A DNA stretch of 64,000 nucleotides from Hypomesus transpacificus (lineage: Eukaryota; Chordata; Actinopteri; Osmeriformes; Osmeridae), in assembly GCF_021917145.1 (NCBI RefSeq), contig NC_061074.1:14934721-14998720 (forward strand), in the 5' to 3' direction. This document shows, one piece after another, positions 1 to 12,410 of this stretch. Numbering within the stretch: position 1 is the stretch's first letter; each line of letters starts with the position of its first letter. Below the pieces are notes generated by a model. It was not told the origin of the DNA, made no database searches, and worked only from the letters and a program-made list of their open reading frames with translations. A program made the translations under genes and the position numbers.

Positions 1-2475
1 ACCTGTCTGTCTGCCTGCCTGCCTACCTACCTGTCTGCCTGCATGTCTGTCTGCATGTATGTCTGTCTGTCTTCCTGCCTAATTCATTTGTTTACGGTCC
101 CCTGCCTGGTTCAGCAGTCTGTGTACTGTGCACACAGCTGGCTGTTGGAGGAGGTCGTACCTGATAAGAGGTGAGACTGAGCGGGCGGAGGTCAGGATGC
201 CAGTGTGTGGCTGGCGTTCAGCTCCACCAGTGCCAGTAACCCCTCAAACAAGCCTTCCAGGAAGCCAGCTGTTAGTGTGGACACACACGCAGCTGGCTTC
301 CTGTTCCTGAGATCTCTGCCAATACACTCTGTTAATATAGACCTACCTCAGGTCTTCAGATAAGAGTCATGTGCTGTAATACACATTCATAAGCTATTCC
401 ATCGCAACATTAGCTAGACTACACTTGCATGAGCCAGACTATAGTAGAAGAGAATGTACAAAATATGTACCAGGAACTCAAATAATTGAATGACTGTGTG
501 TGTGTAGTGCGTACAGCTGAAATCCTTAGACTTCCTTATAGTTCCGGCTAGACCAGTGGAACTGGCGACGTGGCGATCATTGTTGCATAACACACACACA
601 CACACACATACACACAAGCTGGGTGTCAACAAAGCATGCCACCACACCCACACTTTAGTGTAGCCTCCTAACGTTAGGGAAGAGAGAGAGAGTGAGAATG
701 TGTGAGTGAGTGTACAAGCATACTCGACTCCAACTGCTCGGAGGCATGACGTGTACACAACATATGGATAACACAATTTATGGAACATTTACAAAATATG
801 GACCCACACAGGCTCGCTGCTGGGACCTAGTGTTAGCCCTGCCTCGCAGGAGCACACATACACATCGATTCACAGTGTTCTTGTGACAAGAGGCCGTGTG
901 CGTGTATGAAGAGAGAAACATGCGGAGAGATGAGCGAAACCTGACACGTTCGAGAACGTCTCCCTCAGGAGGATTACACACAACACGCACACACACACTC
1001 ACACATGCACACACACACTCACACATACACACACGATCAGAACACTCCATGAATGCTCCAGCTCAGTATGGAGAAGGGCTGCCACGCTGAGTGCTTTATG
1101 TCTACTTTATTTTTAGTGTGCGTGTGACGTGTGTGACGTGCGCTGGTAGGCCCATTTGACATTTTTCCTTTTCAGTCCAGGTAATGCGTCACTGAGTGTT
1201 TCTGGGCGTGTGGAGTAGGGGGAAGTTGGTCGCTGTGTGTGTGTGTGTGTGGAGGTGGGTGTGGGGTATCAAGCCGCTATATCTAAATGCTTATGTGGCA
1301 TTCCCCCCCCACCCCGGAGAGAACATCACCCGCCTCCCCAGCTAGGAGTTGACCCCGCTTGTACACAGAGACAGAAAGCTGCCGTCACAGTGCCAGAACC
1401 AAGGTCACACAGCTAAGTTTGGAACTGGGCGTCTGTCAGGAAGTTGTCAGACTGGAACGCCACTCCTTCCTGTTCCCAAGCAACCCAGCAGCTCCACTCT
1501 GGTGCGGAGGAAGAAAAGACAGGCTCATGGTTAGAAAGAGAGGGAAGTGAGAGTTTGACACAGCATCCATGTCTGTTCCTGGGTGTATGCAGAGCCAGAC
1601 TCAGCAGCTGTGTCCCTGGCACACCCACACACCAACTACAGGAACACACACAGCCTGTGCAGATCAATCCCTCCCTCCCTCCCTCCCTCCCTCCCTCCCT
1701 CCCTCCCTCCCTCCCTCCCTCCCTCCCTCCCTCCCTCCCTCCCTCCCTCTACCCGTGGTTACCTCCAGCACTCCCTCCCTCCCTCCCTCCCTTCATCCCT
1801 TCATCGCTCCATCTCATGACCAGCTGTTTAATCCCGGCAGTCATGCTCCTCTTGTGTAGGTGGCCGTCAGTGTGTTATCCAGGTCTCTCTCTCACACACA
1901 CACACTCACACACAGCGAGGGAGGGGCGGGGGCAGAAGGAGAGAACCAATAATAACTGAATGTTGCTTTTGAGGAAGTTCATGTCTTGTATCTGTAAATC
2001 CATACTGAGGATGGGTGGGGGGGGGGGGGGGGAGGTCCAGTTGGTGGTGTGTGTTCCAGACCTACTACCCTGTGCCCCAGTAATCCTGGCTTCACGTAAG
2101 CAGGCTGTGGAGGAGCTGGCAGGAGGTTGGGGCGGATAAGTCTCATGCTGGGGTAGCTGGGGCAGCGGGGGGATAAACGCTGAAATTCCTCCAGGTATTT
2201 GCACATGACACACCTCGTGGTTGGACCCCAGCTCTGCCTCCCTCCCTGCTACTGGCTCCCTCCCCCTGCCATGCCGTGGTGTGGGTGAGGGTGCCAATCG
2301 GTTTGGGATTTGGTCTGAGCTCTCATGGTAGATGTGAGACTATGTTTCCACATAGTTCCAGGGTTTTCATGAACCTGAAGTGGGAAATCCCCCCCACCCC
2401 TGCTCACCTAGAATACACATCCCTACAGTATATGAGTCCTCATGTCTAAAGAAACTCTCCCTCTCTTTCTCCCAG
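1..2475. other. slc1a5 intronic sequence with microsatellites
   Basis: No exon could be recognised here. Because the first visible slc1a5 exon begins at 2476 in the middle of the protein, this stretch is most likely intron. It holds a CTGT/CTGC-rich start (1-75), CA/GT tracts (near 590, 980-1030, 1220-1240, 2550-2570), a G run near 2018-2033 and a long TCCC array. Upstream exons encoding the N-terminus and first membrane segments must lie before the window. Confidence 0.6.
1669..1748. repeat. (TCCC)n microsatellite
   Basis: About 20 uninterrupted CCCT units, followed by a shorter CCCT block at about 1770-1792. The all-pyrimidine strand leaves every frame open as Leu-Pro-Pro-Ser repeats, so long open frames here are composition artefacts. 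Confidence 0.95.
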
Positions 2476-4442
2476 GAACATATTCCCCTCCAACCTGGTG
2501 TCTGCAGCCTTCCAGTCTGTGAGTATCTAACACACATGCATACACAAACACACACACACACACACACACATGATGGAGAAAGAGAACATGCGTCACTTCT
2601 TCTGACCCTGATAGGTCTGTTCTAGCCCTAACCCTGATAGGTCTGTTCTAGCCCTAATCCTGATAGGTCTGTTCTAACTCCTGCTGTCTTCTCTGACCCT
2701 GACCAGTACGCCACCGACTACAAGTTTGTCACCAAGAACAACAGCCTGATTGTGGAGAAGGTGAGTGTGTTTGTCTGATGATGCATCATTTATGCATATT
2801 CATCGCATTTGTGAATCTAATCATCCAATCTCTCGTGTGTGAATGTGTGCCGTTCTAACCTTGTCCCTCCCTCCCTCTCTCTGCCTCCCTCCCTCTCTCC
2901 CCCTCCCCAGATCCCGTTTGGATACAACCAGGATGGGATGAACATCCTGGGCCTGGTGGTGTTTGCCATCGTGTTCGGCGTGGCTCTGAGAAAGCTGGGT
3001 GAGGAGGGGGAGATCCTCATCAAGTTCTTCAACTCCTTCAACGAAGCCACCATGGTGTTGGTGTCCTGGATCATGTGGTAGGGGAGCCCGCCTGCCTGTC
3101 CAGAACCACATGACAACAAAAAACGTGTTCATTTAACACCAGCTGTGTCCATGCTGCTGTTGTTGTGTGTTGTTGTGAAAACCATCTTAAAAAACACAAA
3201 TGATTCACACAATATTTCTCTTCCTCTCTCCCCCCCTACCCAGGTATGCCCCCCTGGGTATCATGTTCCTGGTGGCAGGGAAGATTGTGGAGATGGAGGA
3301 TGTTGGCACGCTGTTCGCCAGCCTGGGCAAGTACATCGCCGCCTGCATGGTCGGCCACGCCATCCATGGCTTTCTGGTTCTCCCAGCGATCTACTTCATC
3401 ATCACACGCAAGAACCCCTACACCTTCCTTTGGGGGATATTCACCGCTCTGGCAACCGCCTTTGGAACCAGCTCCAGGTGAGACCGGGCTTTCTTTTGTT
3501 TGTTTACTGTCTTTCCTTTTTCCTTCTGTCTTTTTCTTAGCTTTTATCTTCCTTCCTTCCTCTCTTTGTCTATAGTTTTTTCTCTCTCTCTCATATTCTC
3601 CACGTCCCCGTCTCTCATAAACTCCCTCTAACCATGCGCCCCCCTCCCCCCAGCTCGGCCACCCTGCCCCTGATGATGAAGTGCGTGGAGGAGAAGAACG
3701 GCGTATCCAAGCACATCAGCCGCTTCATCCTGCCCATCGGCGCCACGGTCAACATGGACGGCGCCGCCCTCTTCCAGTGCGTGGCCGCTGTGTTCATCGC
3801 CCAGCTCAACAACATCTCCCTGAACTTCATCCAGGTCTTCACCATCCTGTAAGTGATTGGGTGACACACACACACACACCACTGTTTTGCCCCTATCCTG
3901 CTGGATCAGGTCAGACTTTCTGGTTGGTGTTTTTGAACTGCTCTCTGATTGGCCAACCTCTCCCATGTCCCGGCCCTTTCGACAGAGTGACAGCCACGGC
4001 GTCCAGTGTGGGGGCTGCAGGGATCCCTGCGGGGGGCGTGCTCACTCTCGCTATCATCCTGGAGGCCATTGGACTGCCCACAAATGACATCTCCCTCATC
4101 CTGGCTGTGGATTGGCTCGTGTGAGTACTCTCGTCTTTTAGTGTGTTGTGTGTGTGTGTTTACATTAGTGTGTGTGTGTGTTGATGTGGTTGTGTGTGTT
4201 TACGGGTGTGTTTGTGCCCCTCCTTCTGCGTCTCCAGAGACCGTACCTGCACCGTGATCAACGTGGAAGGCGACGCCTTCGGGGCGGGGCTTCTACAGTA
4301 CTTCGTGGACCGCAACCCCACGGCGACGCTTAGCGAGGTGAGGGTGGAGGAGGATGCGGAGCCCGAACAGTCGCCGCTCATCCAAAAGGGGCTGGAGGGG
4401 GGCGATGCGCCGCGCTCCTGCGAGAAAGAGTCTGTCATGTAG
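2476..4442 (+). CDS. slc1a5: Neutral amino acid transporter ASCT2, 3' seven exons (5' partial)
   Basis: SLC1A5 is a trimeric plasma-membrane, Na+-dependent exchanger of glutamine and other neutral amino acids. Exons: 2476-2518, 2707-2760, 2911-3077, 3244-3477, 3654-3848, 3986-4120, 4238-4442 (stop TAG). All have AG/GT borders and join in frame to 343 residues; human has 541, so roughly the first 200 lie upstream of the window. Visible family signatures, in order: [12 protein letters not shown], an extracellular loop with an NNS sequon, [16 protein letters not shown] (membrane segment), [12 protein letters not shown] (hairpin 1), [10 protein letters not shown] (TM7), [13 protein letters not shown] (hairpin 2) and [16 protein letters not shown] (TM8). 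The C-terminus EKESVM is the same as human SLC1A5 as I remember it and is PDZ-ligand-like; this favours SLC1A5 over SLC1A4. The adjacent convergent fkrp supports the assignment. Confidence 0.96.
2605..2682. repeat. 26-bp tandem repeat, three copies
   Basis: The unit containing GATAGGTCTGTTCTA recurs at 2610, 2636 and 2662, a 26-bp period. It lies in the slc1a5 intron just before the exon at 2707. No function is evident. Confidence 0.85.
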
Positions 4443-7400
4443 AGCGAGAGAACTCAACGCTGTCAAACCAGTCTTTAATAAACGAGCCAACAAATGACCC
4501 CTCCTGTATACCCTTGAGCCCCCACCCCACTCCCACCTTCTTATGTCAAGCTTCTCTTGACCTTTGACCCCTGCCCAGATCCAACTAGAAACCAGGGGGA
4601 GGGGGGGTCAATGAGAATATACTTCTCTACTTGTATCATCTCTTCTGGAGAACGGAGGGAGAGGATGGAGAAGTGGAAGTGAAGCAGGGGGGGGGAAGAA
4701 GAGGAGTGAAAGAATACCAGCCTGGTTTTTAAGTGACTTTTTTTTTTTCTTTTTTTTTGCCTCCTTGTAGCATATTTAATTTGTTTTACATCAGATACGC
4801 TTGCCCTTTGCTTGCTGATCTTCTGGAGAGAGATCCCTTTTAGACTATTACTATATGATGTCTGCTAACTCCCCCCATGTGGGCTGCCCCGTGACTTTGC
4901 TAACTCCCCCCATGTATGCTGCCCCATCTGGAAGTCCTTAGTCTGTCTGTGGCAGTAGGACAGCAGGAAGACACAGTGTCTCAGTACAGTTCTCTAAACC
5001 AAATGGAGTTTAATCCTAAAATAAGTGATGTTTCCCAGATGGACAAGAGACCTTAGTCCCTATAAGGACAATCAGAGACACACACACACACATACATACC
5101 TCTGCCCTTTACAGCTTGACCTCAGCATGGTTAGCTTTAACCGCTGCTGTAGCATTTTGAGGACTCTGGTACCCAGCATGCCACTGAAACCAAAGGGGCG
5201 CAATGCCAACCAGCAAGCAGGAAGTAGAGGACTCCGCCCATGTCATTATGGAGAAAGAAGAATGTTGCTCAGGGCAACCATGTTTATCCGTTAATACTGT
5301 AAGAGTGTAAGTCTGTCTTCTGAGTGACAAGCCAGTCATTTTTGAATGTTTTTTAAAATTCTGTCAACCACAAAAGCTGTTCTTGAAGCACAGTCAATCA
5401 CGTTCCAACACCTTATTTTCTTATGAGTTCTGTTGTGGAATTTCTATGATTAAATTTATGAGGTCAGAATTTGTCATTATCTGTTCATTCTTGCAAGCGA
5501 GGAGGAGCAGTTCTAAAACAGGATCATAAATGATGTCTGGAGTAGAAGGGCTCACAAAAAATGTAATGATCTGAGCAGTTTTTTATACAGTCATTCCAGA
5601 CAGTTACATCAGTAGTTCAATAGTTCATGTCCATCCAAAGAGGAACTCTTCAATAAACAAGAAAGTGAAAAGGGCAATAGGTTACAGAACTTAATACAGA
5701 TGCTCAATATTGAAAACAGCTTGAGACAAGAAAGAAGAACTTGTCAGCAAAAATACCTGGAGTATGGGCAAAACAACCAAGGTTAAACAGTCAAATATGT
5801 AAGACGTTTGTCAGCAAACGGAAACTTAATCAATACGGTCTTAGGCCATGAGGTTATGCTAGCTTTACAGAAGTTAAAACCTCAGCAATAATTGTTGTAG
5901 GTCAAAGAATATGATAGACATCTTAAAGAATAGTAATGTTCTATTACAGTTCAAGTGTTCCATCAGTGAGCTGCCAGTGCATAGGTGTGTGTGTGTCCTT
6001 CTCCAGTGTGGAGCTGCCAGGGACATCCAGGATCTAATGGTGTGTGTGCGCGCGTGGTCCCAGAGGCCTAGGGCAGATGTTGAGTGTAAGTGTTGAAGAG
6101 AGAGAGAACTTATTTGAAAGGAAACATTGTGGACTGTTATGTCAAAATCAAAAGGCTTTTTTGGGCTGCCTTTTTAGAAGTTATGGTTACCTCTTGACTT
6201 TTCTTGAAATTGAAATGTACCTTTTTACTACGTACTATTTATTTCTGATCTTTTCAAACAATTCAAAGCAGTTTAGTTGAACCGAGACCCTGCCTATGTT
6301 GCTGTATCTTATCGCACCAACACGTTTTCTTTTTTCAAACTTTTAGTCTCTATCTGTTTAACTCCAAGCCCTGTCTGTCGTAGGAAATCACTAACATTCA
6401 TTTCATTTCTGGATTATCGGATGTTTCAGATATGACATTATTAGTTATACATTTAATGGAGGATGTCATGTATTTTTCTAGAAATGTCATCTTAAATCGG
6501 TAGTTGGTCTTTAGATTCTGTTTGATCACGTGCTGTGTGTGTGTGTGTGTTACATGTTGGTGTCAGCTACTTCACCCTAAACTCACCCCAGTCAAATTGT
6601 TTCAAACGTGGCCAACACAAGTAGGCGTTACTTGTCTTTATTTGACTTACGATTTGTTTGGAGAATCCAGTGTCCTGTTACATATTGGCCCGGTTCTAAG
6701 TTGTCACAAACGCTGTCCAACCTTGCATTGTTGGAGCATACTGCAAAAGTATAAAGTTTGCATGGTCCCAGAACAGATTGTGTCTGCAGCCTTCTTGGTG
6801 GTGATGGTGGTGGTGTGGTTGCAGTGCTCTGCTACCCAATACCAGGGGGCGTGTAGGTTTACACTTGAATTCCAATCTGTAGAAACTGTTTTATTACAAG
6901 TTTGTTCATAACCATGAGGGGGGGGGGGGGTAGCTCTCTGGGACCTGGATGTGTTACTTTGTGTGTCTGTAAAAAAAAATATAGAAGGTAGTTCATCATT
7001 CCAGAAGGGTCTCAGTTACGTCACTGTGTGTGTGTGTGTCCTGTAAGTGTTGTGTGTGTGTCCTGTAAGTGTTGTATGTGATACAGGTGGCTGCCCAAGC
7101 TTGAGAGAGGCCATTTTTCCGTTACAACTAAATGTTCTTGCTTCAGAGAATAAAAATCTTTTTTAATTATCTTTTGTCATTCATTCATCACTTTTTCTCC
7201 TATATGGGTGTGATCAGAAATCCAGGTTTTAGCCAATCACACCGGTGTGTGAAGAATGCATTGATACGTACCGCAGCGTAGGGCACACTTGGTTTAAACA
7301 TCTGCTCTAGCTCACACAAACACTCTCAACCCCCGTGTCTATGTTCACATCAGTCTGATAATGTTGAAAAATACATTTCATTTGGAGCCTGAAAGCATGC

Positions 7401-7620
7401 ATTGTAATTATGATCCTCTTCTGCCCCCTGCTGGTAAAAGTAAAGAACTGCACCCAATACATCAAGTAGTTTGGATGGGATCAGAAAGTCTGAAATCAGA
7501 TCATGTGTTTACAGGTACAGCAGACGGAGTACTATGCACTACTAACCACATATAAACATGGAATTACAGGTCACATTGGGAAACAGGCAGAGAAACTTGT
7601 TTTGTATAAACACCAATAAA
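4443..7620 (+). other. probable slc1a5 3' UTR and downstream sequence
   Basis: No coding exon is seen. AATAAA hexamers occur at 4477-4482 (only 35 nt after the stop), 5652-5657, 7149-7154 and 7615-7620, so several 3' ends are possible and the true one cannot be chosen without transcripts. The sequence is mostly unique, with short GT tracts near 6535 and 7025 and a G run near 6916. Confidence 0.45.
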
Positions 7621-7636
7621 GTAGATTTTGTTTATT
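7615..7636. terminator. back-to-back poly(A) signals of convergent slc1a5 and fkrp
   Basis: AATAAA on the + strand at 7615-7620 is followed at 7631-7636 by TTTATT, which is AATAAA on the - strand. slc1a5 (+) and fkrp (-) converge on this point. It would give slc1a5 a 3.2-kb and fkrp a 1.7-kb 3' UTR. The position is inferred from the hexamers only. Confidence 0.35.
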
Positions 7637-8229
7637 TTCTCAGCATAGATCAACTGGAGGGGCATTGCCTTTAGAACACAGTCTTAAAGACTGACAGCTG
7701 GTGGGCTTCTTAATGTGTGTTGTCCTCATAAGTAGAGTTGGATGGTTCCGCCTTGCACAACTTAAAGGATCTATAGCTGTTTATATATTCCGGTAAGTTC
7801 CAGCGTTACGTAGCACCAGTACGCATACAGTGAGACACTATTAAATGAGAATCCAGCAGTGCTGGGGGTTAGAAGACTTGGTGAGGTCTGGTCTCTGGGA
7901 AGTAGCCTCTGAAGACAGCAGTGTGTTCATCTGCTGTCTGTGTGGAAGATACTAGTGGCATCAGCAGGATTAACCAAAAAGGAGTTCCTTATTTCAGTGT
8001 TTGAGTCAATAGCCGTATTGGATAACCTGCAGAAAACCAATACTTCTAGTATCACCAGGCCTCACGTCCTCATTTTAGAGTTTCTCTTCCCTGGAACAGA
8101 TTTCATGTTCCAACCGAGGGGGGCTGGCACTGTCATAGTGTCTAAGGCTGCATCAAATACCCTTTTTTGCTCTGCGAAATTGCTGCACTAGTCCACACTT
8201 GACCTTGTTCTAATATTACTGTAACTGTT

Positions 8230-8860
8230 AGTTGCTCCTTGCATTCTGTAATTCCTGACCTCCTCTGTCCCCCTTCCACACCTCCCTTTGGTGTGGGGAG
8301 TTGAAGCTGTCAGCACCTGCCTGGTCGTCAGTCTGCCAACGCTGGACCTGGACACCAGTGGACATCGATCTGTGATAGTCTGCCCAAGCTGGATCTAGTC
8401 GCCAAGTGGACACCAGTCTCCCTGACAGACAACAGCCAGTTCCTGGTCCCTCTCCTCATCCCTCTGCCTGTGATGCTGCGCCGATCACAGTCCCCCAGCC
8501 CTGTGGCTACCTGTTAAACTGACATTTACCAACTCTGACCCAAGTTGAACACTGGATTTTGGTGTTTCAACACCCATTGATACTTCCCTGCTGTATGACT
8601 ATGTTAAGCCTGGGTTCTGCACCTCTCTTTCACCAACCGTCTCTGGAGGAGGGGATCCCTCACTGAATTGCTCCTCCCAAGGTTTCTTAATTTTTTTTCC
8701 TCTAGTGAGTTTTTCATGGTTTTCCTTGAGGGTTTAGGTTGGTTGAGGGGCAGTTCTGATTTGATTTACGTCCCCCCTGCAAGGTATCAAACACAATTTT
8801 TGCCAATTTCAAATAAAGTGAATTGGTGCAACGTAAACATGAATTCACTCACACGCACAC
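8230..8860. repeat. probable old interspersed fish repeat
   Basis: The stretch around 8640-8760 contains CTCCCAAGGTTTCTTA, a T run, CTCTAGTGAGTTTTTC and GTTGGTTGAGGGGCAG. I recall this order from a repeat dispersed in many fish genomes, ending in a tail like the AATAAAGTGAATTG at about 8813-8826. It lies downstream of fkrp. The boundaries are guesses and there is no coding signal. Confidence 0.4.
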
Positions 8861-9312
8861 ACTGAGCCTTAGTCCAGGCAAACACACAAACATACATACA
8901 CAAAACACACCCCAAGCCTCAGTCCAGGTACACACACACACAATGATAGAACCCAATAATTATAACACTTCACCCTGACACTTATAACACTTAACACTTC
9001 CTTCTGCATGTGAGCTGTTACTTCAGCTATCGTGTCACACTTCCTCCTAGAGAAACGGCCCAGACAGCGCTAGGATTTCATAGTGTTCATGTGTTTCTGT
9101 GACGCGTCTGAGTCCTCCTGCACCTGCCCACACGCACACACAGCTGGGAGAAAAGCCCTCAGGACAACGCCAACCTCTCTCACACCTACCGCTTCATATC
9201 TCCCATCTCTTGTCATCCTCTCTCTACCTCTCTTTTTGGGAGGGTTCCTCCTCTCCTCCCTTCTCCTCCTCTCCTCCCTTCCTTGGCTCTCTCTCTAGCC
9301 CCCCTCCCTCCC

Positions 9313-9937
9313 TCAGAGCCTGCTCCTGTCCAGCCTCTTCTTGGCTGGGTTGGGGTACTGGGGGTTCTCGATCACCCCTTCCCCAAACTTGAGCTCCAGG
9401 AAGGCCCGGTGGTTGTTGGGTCCGTACGCGGTGACGCCGGCGAACGTCATGGGCACCAGCGGCTGCAGGAAGTGCTCGGGGAACTCCACGTCCTGTTTGT
9501 GCTCGGTCCAGGTGTCCTTGGTCATCACCCCGTTGCGGGGGTAGAAGGGCCAGAGGTCGACGTGGAGGTGGTTGGCCTCGCTGTACTGCACCCTGTAGAA
9601 GTCCCCTTCCACCGCCCGCTCCCACACAAAGCCATTCGCGTCCACCAGGGAGCCCGAGTCCAGGTTCTTCAGGTAGTCACAGTTGGGGATGTCCTCCAGG
9701 TAGATGCCCAGGTCCACGTCGTAGTCCCAGGGGATGATGTCCTGGTGGCGGGCGGCTCCCAGCAGCGTGCCCCCTTCCAGCCAGTAGCGCACCCCGGAGC
9801 TCTCCAGGATGTTGATGACGTACTTAGTGGTCTCGCGGAGGGCCCGCAGGCAGCAGGGGGGAGTCCAGCGCTCCAGGTACAGGTAATCGGGCGTGTCGTC
9901 CCTCACCGTTCCAAAGCAGCGAGGCGTCTCCTGGGAC

Positions 9938-9972
<35 letters not shown>

Positions 9973-11274
9973 GAGATGAGGAACAGTTTCAGTCTACTAC
10001 TAATTCAAAGTGCTTTTTTAACAGGTCTCGAAAGGTTGAAAGTATGTAACAGTGATCTTCCTGAGTACAAATGAGGATCGGGGAAATCATTCACTGCACA
10101 CTAAAACCACAAGTACGTAGCGTGGCAGAATTGCGTATCTACCACAGGCAAAACAATCAAAAAGAGAGATGAATCATTGAAAAGAGTGAAAAAATCAAAG
10201 GACAAATACATAAATATACAATGCAAATGTCTTGCATCGTGCCTCAACTGCATGCATTTAAACGTGTTCACACAGGGTCAGAGAGTTCACCTTCCCACAG
10301 CCGAACCACTGCTCCTTCCCATCCGCCAGCAGCAGACGCTTCAGCCCGAAGCCCCTCATCAGACGAGCCGTGCTCTCCCTCACACGCGTGTCCGCCTTCC
10401 ACTGGTTGTGGGCAGAGCTGAACAGCGGCCTGTTGCCCGCGGCGAAGGCGGGGCTCTCCAGCAGCTTGACCTTCCAGCCGCGCAGCGAGGTCTGGATGAA
10501 CAGCGAGGTCATCAGAGGACGCCCCAGGGGGACGGACAGGTTGAAGAGGTCCTCGGACCTCATCAGCAAGACGGCGTCGCCCTGCAGCGCTGTGCACACG
10601 CTCCCGCTGCTCCCCGACGCGCCGGGCGTGTAGGTGGCCGTCCACTCGCGCAGGCTCACCCTCAGGCTGAGGCACTGCACGGCGGAGCGGGCGAGCACGG
10701 ACGCCGCCACGAGCCTCACGGGCCCGCCGCCCTCGCCCTCCAGCTCCCGGATCAGACGCTCCACCAGACGGCCCTGCTCCAGCTCCACGCCGTCGGGAAC
10801 CAGCAGCACGAACTCCGTCTGGACGTGGAACTCAGGCCGGTGGGCCTGCGGGGGCTGGTCCGGGCTGGGGGTGAGCACCAGGAGCCGGGCCCCGTCAGGG
10901 AGCGCCAGAGGAGGGTAGGGAGGAGAGTCGGCCACCGCCAGGAAGGGCAGCTCGGGCCGCTGGTGGAGGAACGACCTCGCCACGTCTCCCACGTAGTTCT
11001 CAAAGTCCTCAAACTCACGGAGGAGGACGGTGACCCGCGGGCCACGGGTGTTGCCTTCTCCGACCCCCCCTCCTGCTCCTCCACCAATAACCCCCACCCC
11101 AGCTCCAGGCCCGCCGCCCCCCTGGCCGGACACAGGCAGAGGGGACCTCCTGGAGCCCCTCCCTGGCTCCCCCCGTCTCCTCTCAATCTGGTGCTGGACA
11201 TGGGACACATAGTAGATGATCAGCAGGTTGAGGACGATGACTGCTGCCAGCAGGCCCCAGAAGCCCACGCGCAT
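9313..11274 (-). CDS. fkrp: Fukutin-related protein, ribitol-5-phosphate transferase
   Basis: FKRP is a Golgi type II membrane enzyme that adds the second ribitol-5-phosphate to the O-mannosyl glycan of alpha-dystroglycan, using CDP-ribitol. Exon 1 is 11274-10291 (328 codons) and exon 2 is 9930-9313 (205 residues plus TGA). The intron has donor GTGAAC and acceptor TCCCAG, phase 0, total 533 aa (human 495). Residues 2-22 form the signal anchor ([20 protein letters not shown]), followed by a Pro/Gly-rich stem that is longer than in human. Predicted zinc-binding cysteines are C326, C333, C354 and C355. The catalytic acidic cluster [13 protein letters not shown] places aspartates at 397, 399 and 401. 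The conserved [20 protein letters not shown] block follows. The start ATG has A at -3. In human the coding region lies in one exon, so this intron is a difference. The gene is convergent with slc1a5 and divergent from strn4. Confidence 0.95.
9940..9971. repeat. poly(G)/poly(C) run at the fkrp acceptor
   Basis: About 32 consecutive G on the + strand. On the fkrp sense strand this is a poly(C) tract ending eight bases before exon 2, so it serves as the polypyrimidine tract. Run length is easily misassembled. Confidence 0.9.
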
Positions 11275-12410
11275 GGTTGCCCCAGGCGTTTAACTGATTA
11301 CAGACCCACAACTCTGTTCTTAATTAGTTCAGTCCGCGCCATCGGGATGCTAGCTCTCCCGTGGAGTAGCTTGGTGGTCCGATGTGTCACACTGAAACAC
11401 ACACACACAGCTATGGGAGAGGTTTGCTTTGGATTACCTTAGCCAAACCATTGATATGGATTGCATTGTGTTCGTGACAATCCATTTCGATCGGTCCCAT
11501 TATGGCGAAATGGCATTCATTCAACAACCAATTGGAATTGGTTTAGGATTTTAAACAAACGGAAACTGAATTTACCTGTAACGTAGGTTTAGAATCAGGG
11601 ATCATAGTTGCCCGGCAGTAAACATTCATATTTTGCAAAGTAGAATCATTGCCTGTCGGTTGTAGGCTTCAGGAGCAATCCCGAAAATACGTATATGAAG
11701 AACAAATCAAACATGATTAAACAGATACGTAGATCTATGCATACGAATGGACGATGCGGTCGAGATGTAGATTCCCATAGCCACTATTTTCTTGTATCGG
11801 AAACGATCTCAGAGATAAGACACTATTTGCCTGCGGTCACTATATTGCAGGAACCAAATAGTCTGTTTACAGAGTTGAATAAAAGGGATAGACCCATTAA
11901 ATCCTCTCTTGTATGTATTGTAGCAAGATCTACCAAGAGCTCACTATTTAGCATCAACTCCTAAACCCCTGCATTACTCGTTTCGTGAAGATGCCTACCA
12001 ACGTTCGTGCTGGTAACCGGAAACAAACTAAATCCTTTCAGAATAAGAGTATATAATAAACCAAATTCAGGAGTATATAATCTCTCAAAGGGTTTTGTCA
12101 TTTATATGATAATGTCATTTGTGTAAATATGCATGTTCGCTTTGGAAAATGTCTCCTTTGATGTTATTAAAAACCAGTTCGGTTGGGCAACAAATGTGTC
12201 ACTTAACAATTTAAGCTTTTATCTTGAAATTGCTAAACGGATGTTTAGAGGTTTTTGCTGCTTCTTTAAGCAAATCCTGCTTTCTACGTGAGAGAGGAAG
12301 AAAGAGGGGAAGGCTTGCTAGAGTGGAAGTGTTGGGTCTGAAAGGGACGGGGTTATTATTCTCGCTGCTTGTTTCCACCTCCTTGTCCTGGCTTGAGCTC
12401 GAACGGTAAA
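11275..12410. promoter_or_regulatory. fkrp-strn4 divergent promoter interval
   Basis: The 1.1-kb interval separates the start codons of fkrp (-) and strn4 (+), so it must hold both 5' UTRs and probably a shared promoter. It is mostly unique and AT-rich. I see no clear TATA box at a fixed distance from either start. An in-frame ATG at 12369, upstream of the chosen strn4 start, could give a 14-residue N-terminal extension. Confidence 0.5.

Noticed and set aside
1444..1959. Proline/leucine/serine-rich open frame over the TCCC array
   Set aside because: The frame stays open only because of the microsatellite; there are no splice borders or homology.
9283..10074. 263-codon + strand open frame opposite fkrp exon 2
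   Set aside because: Antisense shadow of the conserved fkrp C-terminal domain, running into a poly(G) stretch.
10177..11442. Long + strand open frame opposite fkrp exon 1
   Set aside because: It is the antisense shadow of the GC-rich fkrp exon. The - strand matches FKRP throughout and the + translation matches nothing recognisable.
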